The position numbers and the translations under genes are program-made. DNA of 41,559 nt from a virus. This document shows, piece after piece, positions 18,901-26,827 of this stretch. The stretch's first letter is position 1. Each line of letters opens with the position of its first letter. The stretch spans positions 1 through 41,559 of the IMG/VR virus record IMGVR_UViG_3300025889_000256; one strand, written 5' to 3'. Under the pieces are notes generated by a model, which saw only the letters and a program-made list of their open reading frames with translations, did not search any database and was not told where the DNA came from.

Positions 18901-21900
18901 CCAGTTACAGTTAAGTCACCGTCTATATTTACAGATTGAGTTAATGGATTGACATATGAGGCAGTTTCAGAACTGACCACACCTGTGATAGAAGCGCCAT
19001 CTACATAGGATGCAGTTACAGCATATGATGAACTGACCACACCTGTTACTTGAGAACCGTCACCAATAAAGGCACTAGCGGTTACATCACCACTTGTTAC
19101 AACATCGCCATAGAATTGTGCATTTCTGCTAGAGCTAATGTATAGTCCATAGTTTCCATCACCATCAGAAATAATGATTGTATTACTCAATTCAGTTGGA
19201 AGACCAGTTACGTTAGCACCTAAGATTGTATTATAACTTCCTGTTACGATACCACCACCGGAATTCCAACCAACCACTGTATTAGCGGAAACGGTATTTA
19301 TATTTGCTAGATTTGTTAACGTTTGACTACCTATAGCGGTGTTATTACTACCAGAAACATTATTTAATAAGGCTTGATGTCCCACCACGGTATTATCATT
19401 ACCAATTGTGCTATTATAATTTGCATCTCTACCAATAGCAATATTATTATTGCCTTTTGTATTATCATAAAGTGCATTTATACCAATCGCAACATTAAAA
19501 CCTCCGGTTGTATTATATCGTAACGCGTTGAGGCCAAGTGCTGTATTATAAAATCCGGTTGTATTATTTTGTAATGCGTAACGACCAATAGCAATGTTTC
19601 CATATCCCGTTGTATTAGCGTTTAGATTGCTTGTACCAAATGATACTCCACCGGCACTTTCTTTAATATTTGTCAAAGGACCAACGTATATACCATCGGA
19701 ACCAGTTAGATATATTGAGCCAGTAATTTTTACATCTTGGACTAATGGATTGACATATGAGGCAGTTTCAGAACTGACCACACCTGTGATAGAAGCGCCA
19801 TCTACATAGGATGCAGTTACAGCATATGAGGAACTGACCACACCTGTTAAACCACTACCATCACCACTGAATGAACCTGTGAATGAACCTGTTCTATTTA
19901 ATGATATGGATGCGGTTGATGATGCAAAAGTAGCATCTATTCCATCAACAAAGTCTAGTATTTGTGCAGTACCTTGTATAGCGCCGTCATCTCTTATCTC
20001 AACACCACTACCCACACCAGTAACACCCGTCAATCCACTACCGTCGCCACTGAATGACCCACTGAATGACCCTGTATTTATTTGAACCGAACTAGATACT
20101 AGTCCAGATGGTATATTTGTAATATCATTCCAATCATTTGACCCTGCGTTTTCTGCATATGAGGCGGTAACAGCATATGAGGAACTTACTATGCCTGTTA
20201 TTTGTGTTCCGTCTCCATTAAAAGCACTAGCGGTTATATTTCCAGAGGCATCAATATTTCCTGATATGCCCAATTCGGAACCATCAAATATAAAGTTTGG
20301 TTCTGCCGTTAAAGTACCATCTGCATCAGAAGTTAAAATTCTATTAACACCATCGGTAGCAATAACTTCTGAAATGTCAAGGTTTAATGTAGTTGCATCG
20401 GCTACAGTAAGACCAGAACCGACTGTAATTTCTGTTAAATCAATAGATAATGTGTGTGATATATTTTCACCAGAAGTTGCTCCAGTAGAACTTATACCCG
20501 TTCCGGCAGTAATACTATTAACAAAATCACCCGTAGTATCGGTTGCCAATGTAACAGAATTCGCCGTAACTCCTGTTGCGGTTACATTTTGTATTTGAGA
20601 ACCGTCACCAACAAATGATATAGCGTGAACAGAACCACTAATTCCCAAACCTCCGCTAACTATTAACGCGCCAGTTGATATTGAAGTTGCACTAGTTGTA
20701 TTGGTTATGATTATTTTATTAGTAGTAGTATTACCTAAATCAGTTATGTCTTGTAAATCTTGTAATGTTGGTGCCGGTTCATATGTTGGGTCACTCTGTA
20801 GAACCCATTGACCAACACTAGCACTAACATAATAAATGTATGTTTTTCCTGTGGTATCATCATACCATAGATAATTTTCAGACGGCGTTGGAGACGAACC
20901 ACTAGATATTATATTGGAAAAACTTCCATTAAATGACCCAGTAAAAGACCCCGTATTAATTTGAACGGAACTTGACACCAATCCAGATGGTTTTCCAGAT
21001 ATATCATCCCAAGTGGCTGCGGCACCAGATACATAGGAGGCGGTAACGGCGTAAGAAGAACTGACCACACCTGTTACTTGAGAACCGTCACCAATAAAGG
21101 CACTTGCAGTAATGTCACCAACTGTGGTTAAAGAACCACTGTGTATGAACACATCACCGACCGAATCAATTGTTAGTTTTTTTGTTGCATTGGTTACAAA
21201 CTCTACTGTATCATTAGAAGGAAACCAAATTCCGGTATCAGTGTCATTCCAATGCGCTATACTTGGTAACGCCGAACCAGAGGGAGTGGTATGGCCAACA
21301 ACAATTTGTCCTGCGTTATTTAAAACTAATGTATAACTTTTATCTTGAACCCCCATCCTCAACACCGGATTAGTTATTTGTGAATTGGCATCAGCGTGTA
21401 TTACAAATTGACTATTAAATGCCGTCCCTAACCTCGTTAAAAATGGTTCATCGTCCCAAATTTTAAGCTGACTATATCCACCATAAAGTTCTAAGATTCC
21501 GTCTCCTGTCGGGCCGCCGTCAGAACTGGAAACCAGTAACGCTCCCGATATAATCATATATTGGTTGAGCGGGTTTACATATGAAGCGGTTTCGGAACTG
21601 ACCACATCAGTTAAACCACTACCATCACCAGTGAATGAACCACTAAATGAACCTGTTCTGTTCAGTGATATTGATGCGGTGGAATCGGTTACAGTCGCGT
21701 CTATGCCGTCTACAAAATCTATAATTTGTACAGCACCAAGAATACTTCCATCATCTCTAATATCAACACCAGTACCAATTGCAGTTACGCCTGTTAGACC
21801 AGAACCGTCACCAACAAATGTCCCGTCAAATAACCCACTAAAAGAACCTGTATTTATTTGCGACGAACTGGACACCAATCCAGATGGAACATTTTGTATT

Positions 21901-22328
21901 GAGTCGTAGTCAACCTGTGCACTTGAACTAAAGACACCTACTGTATTGATATAATCTAGAGTATCGGAATCCGTATAATGAGGAGTTAAATCACTGATTT
22001 GACTTTCGGTAATTGTTATTTGAGTAGAACTGGATACCAACCCGTCCGGTTTTCCAGATATGTCATCCCAAGTTGACGCGGCACCAGATACATAAGACGC
22101 TGTAGTAGCGTATGAAGAACTAACTGCACTACCAGCACTATTAGCATAACTAGCAGACTGTGCGTAATCTACAAATACACTGGTTGCTCTGGTTATTGTG
22201 GGGGTATCAAACGTTACAACGTGATATTCATCAACAGGTTGTATTTTTACTACATAATCTGACCTTGGTGTTATGGTTACTCGTAGGTCAGGTATATCTA
22301 AGGTGATACCATCGGGTAATGACGCCAT
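15942..22328 (-). CDS. Giant mosaic tail fibre with YadA-head-like repeats (2128 aa)
   Basis: The N-terminal ~60 residues (PDGITLDIPDLRVTITPRSD) are unique and probably attach to the virion. The rest is a mosaic. SYAVTASYV / GDGSGLTGV linkers recur throughout. Two blocks of YadA-head-like repeats (about residues 895-1065 and 1330-1610) carry NNT.G..N.AIG..AL. units. A GNVGIGT..PSDKLHV motif (about 1310) is typical of marine fibre shafts. A QISDLTHYTDTDTLDYIN block near residues 1720-2000 is shared with the 1155-aa fibre. The final ~85 residues (GNPRTATVTFSTAF, NYAVVVTGED, GFTVNSNAAQ) form a known fibre-tip fold. GAGG precedes the ATG; the gene follows the 111-aa gene after 5 nt. It is a probable main host-range determinant. 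Confidence 0.85.
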   Translation of the reverse strand: MASLPDGITLDIPDLRVTITPRSDYVVKIQPVDEYHVVTFDTPTITRATSVFVDYAQSASYANSAGSAVSSSYATTASYVSGAASTWDDISGKPDGLVSSSTQITITESQISDLTPHYTDSDTLDYINTVGVFSSSAQVDYDSIQNVPSGLVSSSSQINTGSFSGLFDGTFVGDGSGLTGVTAIGTGVDIRDDGSILGAVQIIDFVDGIDATVTDSTASISLNRTGSFSGSFTGDGSGLTDVVSSETASYVNPLNQYMIISGALLVSSSDGGPTGDGILELYGGYSQLKIWDDEPFLTRLGTAFNSQFVIHADANSQITNPVLRMGVQDKSYTLVLNNAGQIVVGHTTPSGSALPSIAHWNDTDTGIWFPSNDTVEFVTNATKKLTIDSVGDVFIHSGSLTTVGDITASAFIGDGSQVTGVVSSSYAVTASYVSGAAATWDDISGKPSGLVSSSVQINTGSFTGSFNGSFSNIISSGSSPTPSENYLWYDDTTGKTYIYYVSASVGQWVLQSDPTYEPAPTLQDLQDITDLGNTTTNKIIITNTTSATSISTGALIVSGGLGISGSVHAISFVGDGSQIQNVTATGVTANSVTLATDTTGDFVNSITAGTGISSTGATSGENISHTLSIDLTEITVGSGLTVADATTLNLDISEVIATDGVNRILTSDADGTLTAEPNFIFDGSELGISGNIDASGNITASAFNGDGTQITGIVSSSYAVTASYAENAGSNDWNDITNIPSGLVSSSVQINTGSFSGSFSGDGSGLTGVTGVGSGVEIRDDGAIQGTAQILDFVDGIDATFASSTASISLNRTGSFTGSFSGDGSGLTGVVSSSYAVTASYVDGASITGVVSSETASYVNPLVQDVKITGSIYLTGSDGIYVGPLTNIKESAGGVSFGTSNLNANTTGYGNIAIGRYALQNNTTGFYNTALGLNALRYNTTGGFNVAIGINALYDNTKGNNNIAIGRDANYNSTIGNDNTVVGHQALLNNVSGSNNTAIGSQTLTNLANINTVSANTVVGWNSGGGIVTGSYNTILGANVTGLPTELSNTIIISDGDGNYGLYISSSRNAQFYGDVVTSGDVTASAFIGDGSQVTGVVSSSYAVTASYVDGASITGVVSSETASYVNPLTQSVNIDGDLTVTGILTAQEFHTEFVSSSIIYESGSTKFGDTLDDIHEFTGSLYVSGGVDILQTSTYGIDLYRPDNRSTIRIDTDAGKSTTVNFSQGGVAQYYVGMPVQDVSGLGNRFAVSYKGTPSFVIDNNSRVSLNNTSMTSRLAVSGSDSEPLLHTYSNFAPNAFFVSGSGNVGIGTITPSDKLHVQGNITASSVTSSNDSLINSLTAGRGGGNISTNTTVGYQSLLNNTTGANNVSIGYQSLQNNTDGFNNIAIGSSALRNGNGSYNTAIGVAALQNWDCENNINAYNTAIGYAAMQNASGSSSGNVALGANTLKRITGSYGIAIGYNSQVSNTTGVNISVGAFALDSNTTGTANTAVGLNSLTANVIGNNNTAIGDFTLYRNVSGSRNVAVSYTALFNSMGNNNTAIGYQALYDLADLTTHSNNTVLGYNSGRGIVTGSYNTILGANVTGLPSELSNTIIIADGQGNYGLYVSSSRNAQFYGDVVTSGDVTASGFYGDGSQITGVVSSSYALSSSYSSTAGFATDVMAIYTASITDDTIAFLKGGGGTFQLTVDNVSSSSYAETSSYSNTSEWSGLNNIPSGLVSSSTQITITESQISDLTHYTDTDTLDYINTVGVFSSSAQVNADTVTNFDSNVLTYINSLGAISSSTQVDYDSIQNVPSGIVSASSFTSPSQGTVRATINGVQTDVDTGLQTGDSPQFTNLTLSGNLTVNGTTTYISSSQVDIGDQIITLNANNASGDGGIYVNDTSTNETGSLLWDVSENYWIAGLLGSESEVITLSSLNAKGVFSSSAQVNADSVTNFDSNVLTYINSLGAISSSSQITITESQISDLTHYTDTDTLDYINSVGVFSSSAQVDYGTIQNVPSGIVSSSTQFTTLSAPFTGSFTGSFTGDGSQVTGVVSASYASTGGSGLVTKAGSIANTSFTGNPRTATVTFSTAFGDTNYAVVVTGEDSRAWTIQSKGTSGFTVNSNAAQALSGNTYWTATAYGETQ
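16260..17170 (-). repeat. Fibre module shared with the 1155-aa fibre
   Basis: This part of the 2128-aa gene encodes nearly the same protein as about 14278-14710 and flanking repeats of the 1155-aa gene. The best-aligned segment is 16561-16990. In a 100-base stretch compared by eye I counted about 15 mismatches, mostly at third codon positions, while the encoded protein is almost unchanged. Confidence 0.75.
17450..18330 (-). repeat. YadA-head-like repeat block 2 of the giant fibre
   Basis: Repeats of about 14-16 codons encode the consensus N.T.IG..AL.N..G. In trimeric autotransporter heads such repeats make a left-handed beta-roll. A 48-bp segment at 17571-17618 is base-identical to 19200-19247 in block 1, 1629 bp (543 codons) away. 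Confidence 0.8.
18942..19047 (-). repeat. 106-bp direct repeat, copy A, within the giant fibre
   Basis: It matches 19743-19848 with a single mismatch by eye. The copies are 801 bp apart, exactly 267 codons, so recombination between them would keep the reading frame. Confidence 0.88.
19130..19640 (-). repeat. YadA-head-like repeat block 1 of the giant fibre
   Basis: The encoded units include GYGNIAIGRYALQNNTTG and FNVAIGINALYDNTKG, with the same 14-16-residue spacing as block 2. The sequence at the left end (19200-19247) is identical in DNA to part of block 2. Confidence 0.8.
19743..19848 (-). repeat. 106-bp direct repeat, copy B, within the giant fibre
   Basis: This is the partner of 18942-19047, with one mismatch. 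It encodes the linker ETASYVNP / VDGASITGVVSS segment that separates modules. Confidence 0.88.
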
Positions 22329-22333
22329 TTATT

Positions 22334-22669
22334 TTACCTCGTAACAGACGGACGGACAATAAATTTTCCTTCTATAATTCTACGAGTAACCGATTCACTA
22401 GTCATTAGAATGTCATACACATAATCTTGTGCAGTTAATGTCGCCGTTGTTACGGGCGCCATACTGATATAAAGAGAACCAGAACTATTTGGACTTATCT
22501 TTTCAAATGAAAAATTAGCGGAAACATTTTCTGAACTATATGTTTCTCTGACCGACCCACTAAAGTTTTGGTCTGTGATGTCTATTGAGGCACCTGTCTG
22601 GTCTGATACTGATACGAGAATCTTAAAAGTTTCACCTTGTCCTACGGTTAGATTTGTGCTTTGTGCCAT
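22334..22669 (-). CDS. Small beta-sandwich connector-like protein upstream of the fibres (111 aa)
   Basis: The sequence is beta-rich: GQGETFKILVSVSDQTGASIDITD, SGSVRETY, LYISMAPVTTATLTAQDYVYDI and RRIIEGKFIVRPSVTR. This 'G.T..F...V.D..G..IDLT' pattern followed by YDI...... G.f.V.P resembles the N-terminal domain of BppU/DUF2479-type baseplate proteins and small cyanophage proteins encoded before fibre genes. It may link the giant fibre to the baseplate; this is inference from pattern and neighbourhood. The gene opens a new unit after the gp19 terminator with a TACTTATA box, and the 2128-aa fibre follows after 5 nt. Confidence 0.7.
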   Translation of the reverse strand: MAQSTNLTVGQGETFKILVSVSDQTGASIDITDQNFSGSVRETYSSENVSANFSFEKISPNSSGSLYISMAPVTTATLTAQDYVYDILMTSESVTRRIIEGKFIVRPSVTR

Positions 22670-22695
22670 AATGATACTCTGATTAAATGTCTTAC

Positions 22696-22703
22696 TATAA
22701 GTA
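22696..22703 (-). promoter_or_regulatory. Putative late promoter box TACTTATA before the fibre operon
   Basis: The sense strand reads AAATACTTATAGTAAGAC, 26 nt before the ATG at 22669 and immediately downstream of the gp19 terminator. A promoter is therefore required here if the terminator is efficient. Confidence 0.7.
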
Positions 22704-22717
22704 TTTTTGAATATAAC

Positions 22718-22749
22718 AAAAAACCTCCCCGAATTAGTCCGGGGAGGTT
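22718..22749 (-). terminator. Strong intrinsic terminator after gp19
   Basis: A perfect 10-bp GC-rich stem (22722-22731 with 22740-22749, AACCTCCCCG/CGGGGAGGTT) with an 8-nt loop is followed on the minus strand by a T tract. It closes the sheath-tube region. Confidence 0.93.
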
Positions 22750-22781
22750 GCTCAAATAGAGCATTTTATATTTTGTTTGTA

Positions 22782-23270
22782 TTAGTAGTTTAAGATACAA
22801 TAATCTGGTTGGATTGTTAGTGTAATATTCATTGGTTGGTCTTCGTCCCAATTCATATCACCAAAATTGGCTTCGGTAATCTGACAACCCTTAAGAATCC
22901 ATTCTTCAACTTTATCTCCAACTGGTCCAAGAACATTGAATGTCAAATCTTTCTTATAGAAATCTGCATATCCATCACGACCAGTTACAGATTCGTGGTG
23001 GAGACGGACCCACTCCATAACAGATTGTGCGGCAGATGGAACGATTGGGTCATGCAATGTCATCTGGACGGCTCCCCATACAGTACGACCCTTTACATAT
23101 CTTTGAACATTGATATGATTTAAAGCTCTTGCCTCTTGTGTTAATCTTGGTCTTTGCATCCCCTTAATAACATAAGCTGGTAGTCCATCCATATACATGA
23201 TGAATCTATTTTGCATCTTAGGCTCAAACGCCTTAAAGAATAGTTCCTGTTCCTGAACCAAGTTTGCCAT
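22782..23270 (-). CDS. 19: Tail tube protein gp19
   Basis: At 162 aa it matches T4 gp19 (163 aa). It forms the inner tube of the contractile tail, through which DNA passes. Family features include the N-terminal NRFIMYMDGLPAYVIKGMQRP segment (the strand pair that starts the tube beta-barrel), VWGAVQMTLHDPIVPSAAQ, and the C-terminal GCQITEANFGDMNWDEDQPMN followed by ITLTIQPDYC. It sits directly downstream of the sheath gene, as in T4, but here has its own TATTTATA box and GGAG site. It ends at the strong terminator, which would give high, discrete expression for a protein needed in over a hundred copies. Confidence 0.92.
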   Translation of the reverse strand: MANLVQEQELFFKAFEPKMQNRFIMYMDGLPAYVIKGMQRPRLTQEARALNHINVQRYVKGRTVWGAVQMTLHDPIVPSAAQSVMEWVRLHHESVTGRDGYADFYKKDLTFNVLGPVGDKVEEWILKGCQITEANFGDMNWDEDQPMNITLTIQPDYCILNY

Positions 23271-23297
23271 ATTTTGTCTCCAAAAATTATACTTTTA

Positions 23298-23305
23298 TAT
23301 AAATA
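23298..23305 (-). promoter_or_regulatory. Putative late promoter box TATTTATA before gp19
   Basis: The sense strand reads GTGATATTTATATAAAAG, 27 nt before the ATG at 23270, in a 72-nt gap after the sheath gene. GGAG lies 8-11 nt before the ATG. Confidence 0.68.
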
Positions 23306-23342
23306 TCACTTACCACCAATTTACATAACCTTTTAATTTATC

Positions 23343-25727
23343 TTATTCAGGGAATGTTGCGCCTGTTGGTAAGATGTTGAAGTCAAGGATAATGAACTCA
23401 GCAGTTCTGGTTGGTTGTAGATAAATCTGTCCGACCAACTGGTTTCTATCAATGACATCTGGTGTATTGTTACTTTCGTCCATGACCACACGGAAGGCGT
23501 ATAGCCCTTGTCTTTCCTGCACACTTGAAAGGTAAGGATTGACCAAGTTTAGGAATCTGTTACGAGTTGCTTCTGTGTTTTGTTCAAACAGTAGGTATCT
23601 TGAACTTGATGCGATATACTTCTTAAGTGCGATTAAGAGACGACGAACATTGATTCTGTCAAGAGCACTTGGTCTTGTCTGTAGAGTCTTCTGTCCGAAG
23701 GCAACGATACCTTGACCGGGGAACTGTGCGATTGGGTTAACTTTGTTCTCGTATAGTTCGTCACGGTTTGTTCTATTAAGTCTTGTCTTAACACCACTGG
23801 CTCCTGCAATACCACCTCTGTTTAGACCAGCGGGAGCGAACCACTCAGCAGACACACTATCACTGTAAGCGAATGTCTCTGGTAGAACGACAGAGGGTGG
23901 TGCCCAGATAAACTTGTTTGTATTGGTATTTAGAACTCTTACCCAAGGGAACCAACCGGCTGCATAACTTGTATCAAGTAGTGCGGCAGTTGATGTAGCA
24001 GTTGCGATACTAGCACCGTAACTTGCTAAGTCCATGATGTAGAAACAATCTTGTCTGTCTTCACAGATGTCAATTGCGTATTGGGTAATGTATGGATGTT
24101 GTTCGTGGTTAACACCGGGGATGACCAGTAGGTTCATATCATAGGCTTCTGGATTCTTGAGTGAGTCAAGAGCTTTCTTGAACGCTCTTGCACCTTCTGC
24201 GGCAGAAGTACTAATGTCAAATCCTTGGGTGTTTGTTGAAACAATGTCAGCACCCATTGCTCTTAGTCGGTTTGGTTCGAATCCATCGAATCCACCTTGC
24301 ATTGGGACTGTAAATTTACGATATGTGATGTGTGCAGAGGAACTGATACTCAAGTTAGCACTCGAAACTTCTCCACTGGCAACATCCTCTAATGAGAATT
24401 CTGTTGAATTTGTATTTGAACCACTGGTTGCGACATATCCCACTGTGGCCGCTCCATCTGGTAGTGGGTTTAAGAAACTCCAGTTTGTATGATTTGTTTC
24501 GGTATAATCAAATCCGTAGAACTTCTTAGAATCTCTGACAGCTCCCGTCTTGTATCCACTGATAACTGAACCAGATGTCCAAGCTGTGGTTACAACTTGT
24601 GCTCTGACGGATGTTTCATCCCCTTCAATCTTGAATGGTGCGTATAGAGCGGCGAATCCATATGGTAATGTTGTTTCTGGAACAGTTCCGGCAACAAGGT
24701 CATCACTTAGTTCAACTCTGATGAATTGGCTCTTGTTTGGGAAATCACCGACATATAGGTATTCTTCAGAAACAGAATCATATGTTGAAACACTGTTACC
24801 AATTCTTCTACCGATATAGTCAGAACTATTTGGGTCTAATGTTAGGTTATCCCATTGTTCAAGAATTTCCGATTTTGTATCTGTATCGGTTGCCTTTCTC
24901 ACCAACAATGAGAATGTTCCAAATTGACCTTCGACTGTTCTATACTTAATACCTTGAATTGAAATCTTGATATCACGGTTACTATTTGACCCATCAGCGA
25001 GAGTATGGACTTTAAATAGGTCATATTTTGAACCACCGATTGTTTGTGAACGAATCCAAGGAGTTGACGCATTTGAATATTCTTTAGTGGCAGAAGTACT
25101 AAAATCTAAGAATCCAGAGGAAGTTACTAATGAAACTTCAGTTAAGCTCACACCACCCTTGTCTGGGTCAATAGCTGATGGGAAATAGGCGTAGGTATAT
25201 GCCGGAGCAGACCCACTTGTCAATGGTGAAACTCCGATACTATTAATAATATTATCACTACTAGATCCACTTGGTGAAACAGCTGAATATTCAATTGAAC
25301 CATTAGATCCTGTCAATCCAATTGTTAATGAATTTGTTCCACTAGCATTGGCACCAGTTAATTTAACACCTGCGATAGTTGGGTGGAAAATAGCAAGAAC
25401 TTTTTCACCACCAGAACCACTAGCAATTAATCTAGCAGAGGTGAAGGTCCCACCACTATATCCATCTAAACCAAGAACACGAACAACTGTTGCTGAACCA
25501 GCTTCTTGTAAGTAATTCTGGACTGTATATCCTAAATAGCTATATTCGTCCGCGGTTCCAAATCTATTCTCAAACTCTTGTTGACTGTTAACCACCACTG
25601 GAACGAATGCTGGTCCCTTTTGGGATACACCAACAAACGCACCACCAATGTCAGCCACACCCTGAGCTAAGAAAGATTGATCTCTCTCGCGGGTAAATAC
25701 GCCTGGGCTAACTACGCGCTCTGCCAT
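23343..25727 (-). CDS. 18: Tail sheath protein gp18
   Basis: This contractile sheath subunit is 794 aa against 659 in T4. The N-terminus VVSPGVFTRERDQSFLAQGV followed by GGAFVGVSQKGPAF is the conserved sheath start. The middle (about residues 100-460) is a Ser/Gly-rich beta region that probably forms the exposed protrusion domains and accounts for the extra length. The C-terminal ~300 residues hold the conserved core: MNLLVIPGV, GWFPWVRVLNTN, WFAPAGLNRGG, RPSALDRINVRRLLIALKKY, and a last strand region FIILDFNILPTGATFPE. It follows the 80-aa gene by 13 nt and probably shares its promoter. G/C-ending codons look more frequent here than in the fibre genes. Confidence 0.95.
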   Translation of the reverse strand: MAERVVSPGVFTRERDQSFLAQGVADIGGAFVGVSQKGPAFVPVVVNSQQEFENRFGTADEYSYLGYTVQNYLQEAGSATVVRVLGLDGYSGGTFTSARLIASGSGGEKVLAIFHPTIAGVKLTGANASGTNSLTIGLTGSNGSIEYSAVSPSGSSSDNIINSIGVSPLTSGSAPAYTYAYFPSAIDPDKGGVSLTEVSLVTSSGFLDFSTSATKEYSNASTPWIRSQTIGGSKYDLFKVHTLADGSNSNRDIKISIQGIKYRTVEGQFGTFSLLVRKATDTDTKSEILEQWDNLTLDPNSSDYIGRRIGNSVSTYDSVSEEYLYVGDFPNKSQFIRVELSDDLVAGTVPETTLPYGFAALYAPFKIEGDETSVRAQVVTTAWTSGSVISGYKTGAVRDSKKFYGFDYTETNHTNWSFLNPLPDGAATVGYVATSGSNTNSTEFSLEDVASGEVSSANLSISSSAHITYRKFTVPMQGGFDGFEPNRLRAMGADIVSTNTQGFDISTSAAEGARAFKKALDSLKNPEAYDMNLLVIPGVNHEQHPYITQYAIDICEDRQDCFYIMDLASYGASIATATSTAALLDTSYAAGWFPWVRVLNTNTNKFIWAPPSVVLPETFAYSDSVSAEWFAPAGLNRGGIAGASGVKTRLNRTNRDELYENKVNPIAQFPGQGIVAFGQKTLQTRPSALDRINVRRLLIALKKYIASSSRYLLFEQNTEATRNRFLNLVNPYLSSVQERQGLYAFRVVMDESNNTPDVIDRNQLVGQIYLQPTRTAEFIILDFNILPTGATFPE

Positions 25728-25740
25728 ACTCTATTCTCCA

Positions 25741-25983
25741 TTAGGTAGTTTTTATTTCACCTGTTTCAATGTCAAGTAACCCTTCGCCATATTTTGCGTT
25801 CAAACTTTGTAAGTAGTTTGATTCATTATTTACCGACTCTAAAAATATTTTTTTAGCGTCACCAACCAAATTTTCTAAAATAGTTTGTTGTAAAACCAAA
25901 TCACTTAATTGTTGTGAATTTATGATGACTTGTTCACGATTTTGTTTTACTTTTTGTAATTCTTCGTCACTAATTTTTGTCAT
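25741..25983 (-). CDS. Small helical protein before the sheath gene (80 aa)
   Basis: Residues 1-60 are almost continuously helical with heptad-like hydrophobics (LSDLVLQQTILENLVGDAKK), suggesting a coiled coil somewhat like prefoldin-type hairpins. The tail, YGEGLLDIETGEIKT, is short and acidic. I recall similar small proteins between gp15 and gp18 in marine T4-like phages, without known function. It may be a chaperone or assembly factor for the sheath; that rests only on position. It has its own TATTTATA box 31 nt upstream. Confidence 0.75.
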   Translation of the reverse strand: MTKISDEELQKVKQNREQVIINSQQLSDLVLQQTILENLVGDAKKIFLESVNNESNYLQSLNAKYGEGLLDIETGEIKTT

Positions 25984-26014
25984 AACCTAACCTATATACT
26001 AAAGTCCTTTGTAT

Positions 26015-26022
26015 TATAAATA
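26015..26022 (-). promoter_or_regulatory. Putative late promoter box TATTTATA before the 80-aa/sheath unit
   Basis: The sense strand reads CATATATTTATAATACAAAGG, 31 nt before the ATG at 25983, in a 64-nt gap after gp15. Confidence 0.65.
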
Positions 26023-26047
26023 TATGATAAATTTCTCAAAATGATTT

Positions 26048-26827
26048 CTATTCAATGAATTTTTCTTGGATAACCAACTTTCTATTTGTAAATCTAGTTT
26101 GATTCATATTCATTGGTCTTCCGTGTTTATCTACTGTATTTTCTGGCAATAGATAAGCCTTCACGGTCATTGTAAATTCTGACCTGACCAATCTGTCTTT
26201 TCTTTCTGGCAATTCTACTGTATTTTTATATTCTTTTATTGATGTCTTAAACTTATACTTGTCTCGTTCACCCCAATAATTTTCAGCTTCAAATGAAATT
26301 TGTTCAATCAAATGATTCATTTGTGCCATATATTCGGTCCAAACTACACAATTATATGTTAAATCATAATAGTCTGGATACATTACCGAGACATATTTTT
26401 TACTTTCTTGAATACCATTTAATAGAGCGAATCTATCATATTTGTTTCTTGGATTCCATTGAGTGGAATAAAAATCCATTTCGTGGAATTTATTAACCGG
26501 ACTATTCATTGTATTTTTAATTAATCCAGTTCTGGTAACAACTAATAATGGAATTTGTAATTTTCCACGAACATCCCTTAAAACGCCGTCTTGTCTTATA
26601 TTTTTCCATCGTTCTGGATTGCCGTACATAATAGGGACTTCTATTCTATCACCATCTTGAACAACATAGGGTTTTATTATCTGTTGCATATACTGAATAA
26701 TGGTAGTATCAATATCAATAAGACCGACTGAGATTTCATTTGTCTCTTCGGTTTTAGTATCAAAACCACGATTTTGATATTCACCGTCGTTTTGTGAATT
26801 TTTAATTAAATCGGTTACCTTACTCAT
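26048..26827 (-). CDS. 15: Tail completion / sheath terminator protein gp15
   Basis: The 259 residues compare with 272 in T4 gp15, which caps the tail tube and sheath and joins the head-neck. Supporting features are an N-terminal IIQYMQQIIKPYVVQDGDRIEVPI block (T4 has an equivalent 'ESGDKFIRVPITY' strand), GKLQIPLLVVTRTGL, a central TQWNPRN..... YPDYYDLTYNCVVWTEYM that parallels the T4 YELSIFTRYEDD region, and C-terminal RKDRLVRSEFTMTVKAYLL. Gene order supports the call: gp13, gp14 and this gene are joined with 1-nt spacing and a 4-nt overlap. The remaining doubt concerns numbering, because the similarity is structural rather than strong. Confidence 0.82.
   Translation of the reverse strand: MSKVTDLIKNSQNDGEYQNRGFDTKTEETNEISVGLIDIDTTIIQYMQQIIKPYVVQDGDRIEVPIMYGNPERWKNIRQDGVLRDVRGKLQIPLLVVTRTGLIKNTMNSPVNKFHEMDFYSTQWNPRNKYDRFALLNGIQESKKYVSVMYPDYYDLTYNCVVWTEYMAQMNHLIEQISFEAENYWGERDKYKFKTSIKEYKNTVELPERKDRLVRSEFTMTVKAYLLPENTVDKHGRPMNMNQTRFTNRKLVIQEKFIE

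Noticed and set aside
22648-22851. Minus-strand 67-codon frame between gp19 and the 111-aa gene
   Set aside because: It overlaps the end of gp19, spans the terminator hairpin and the promoter box, and runs into the 111-aa gene start, so it is not a plausible gene.
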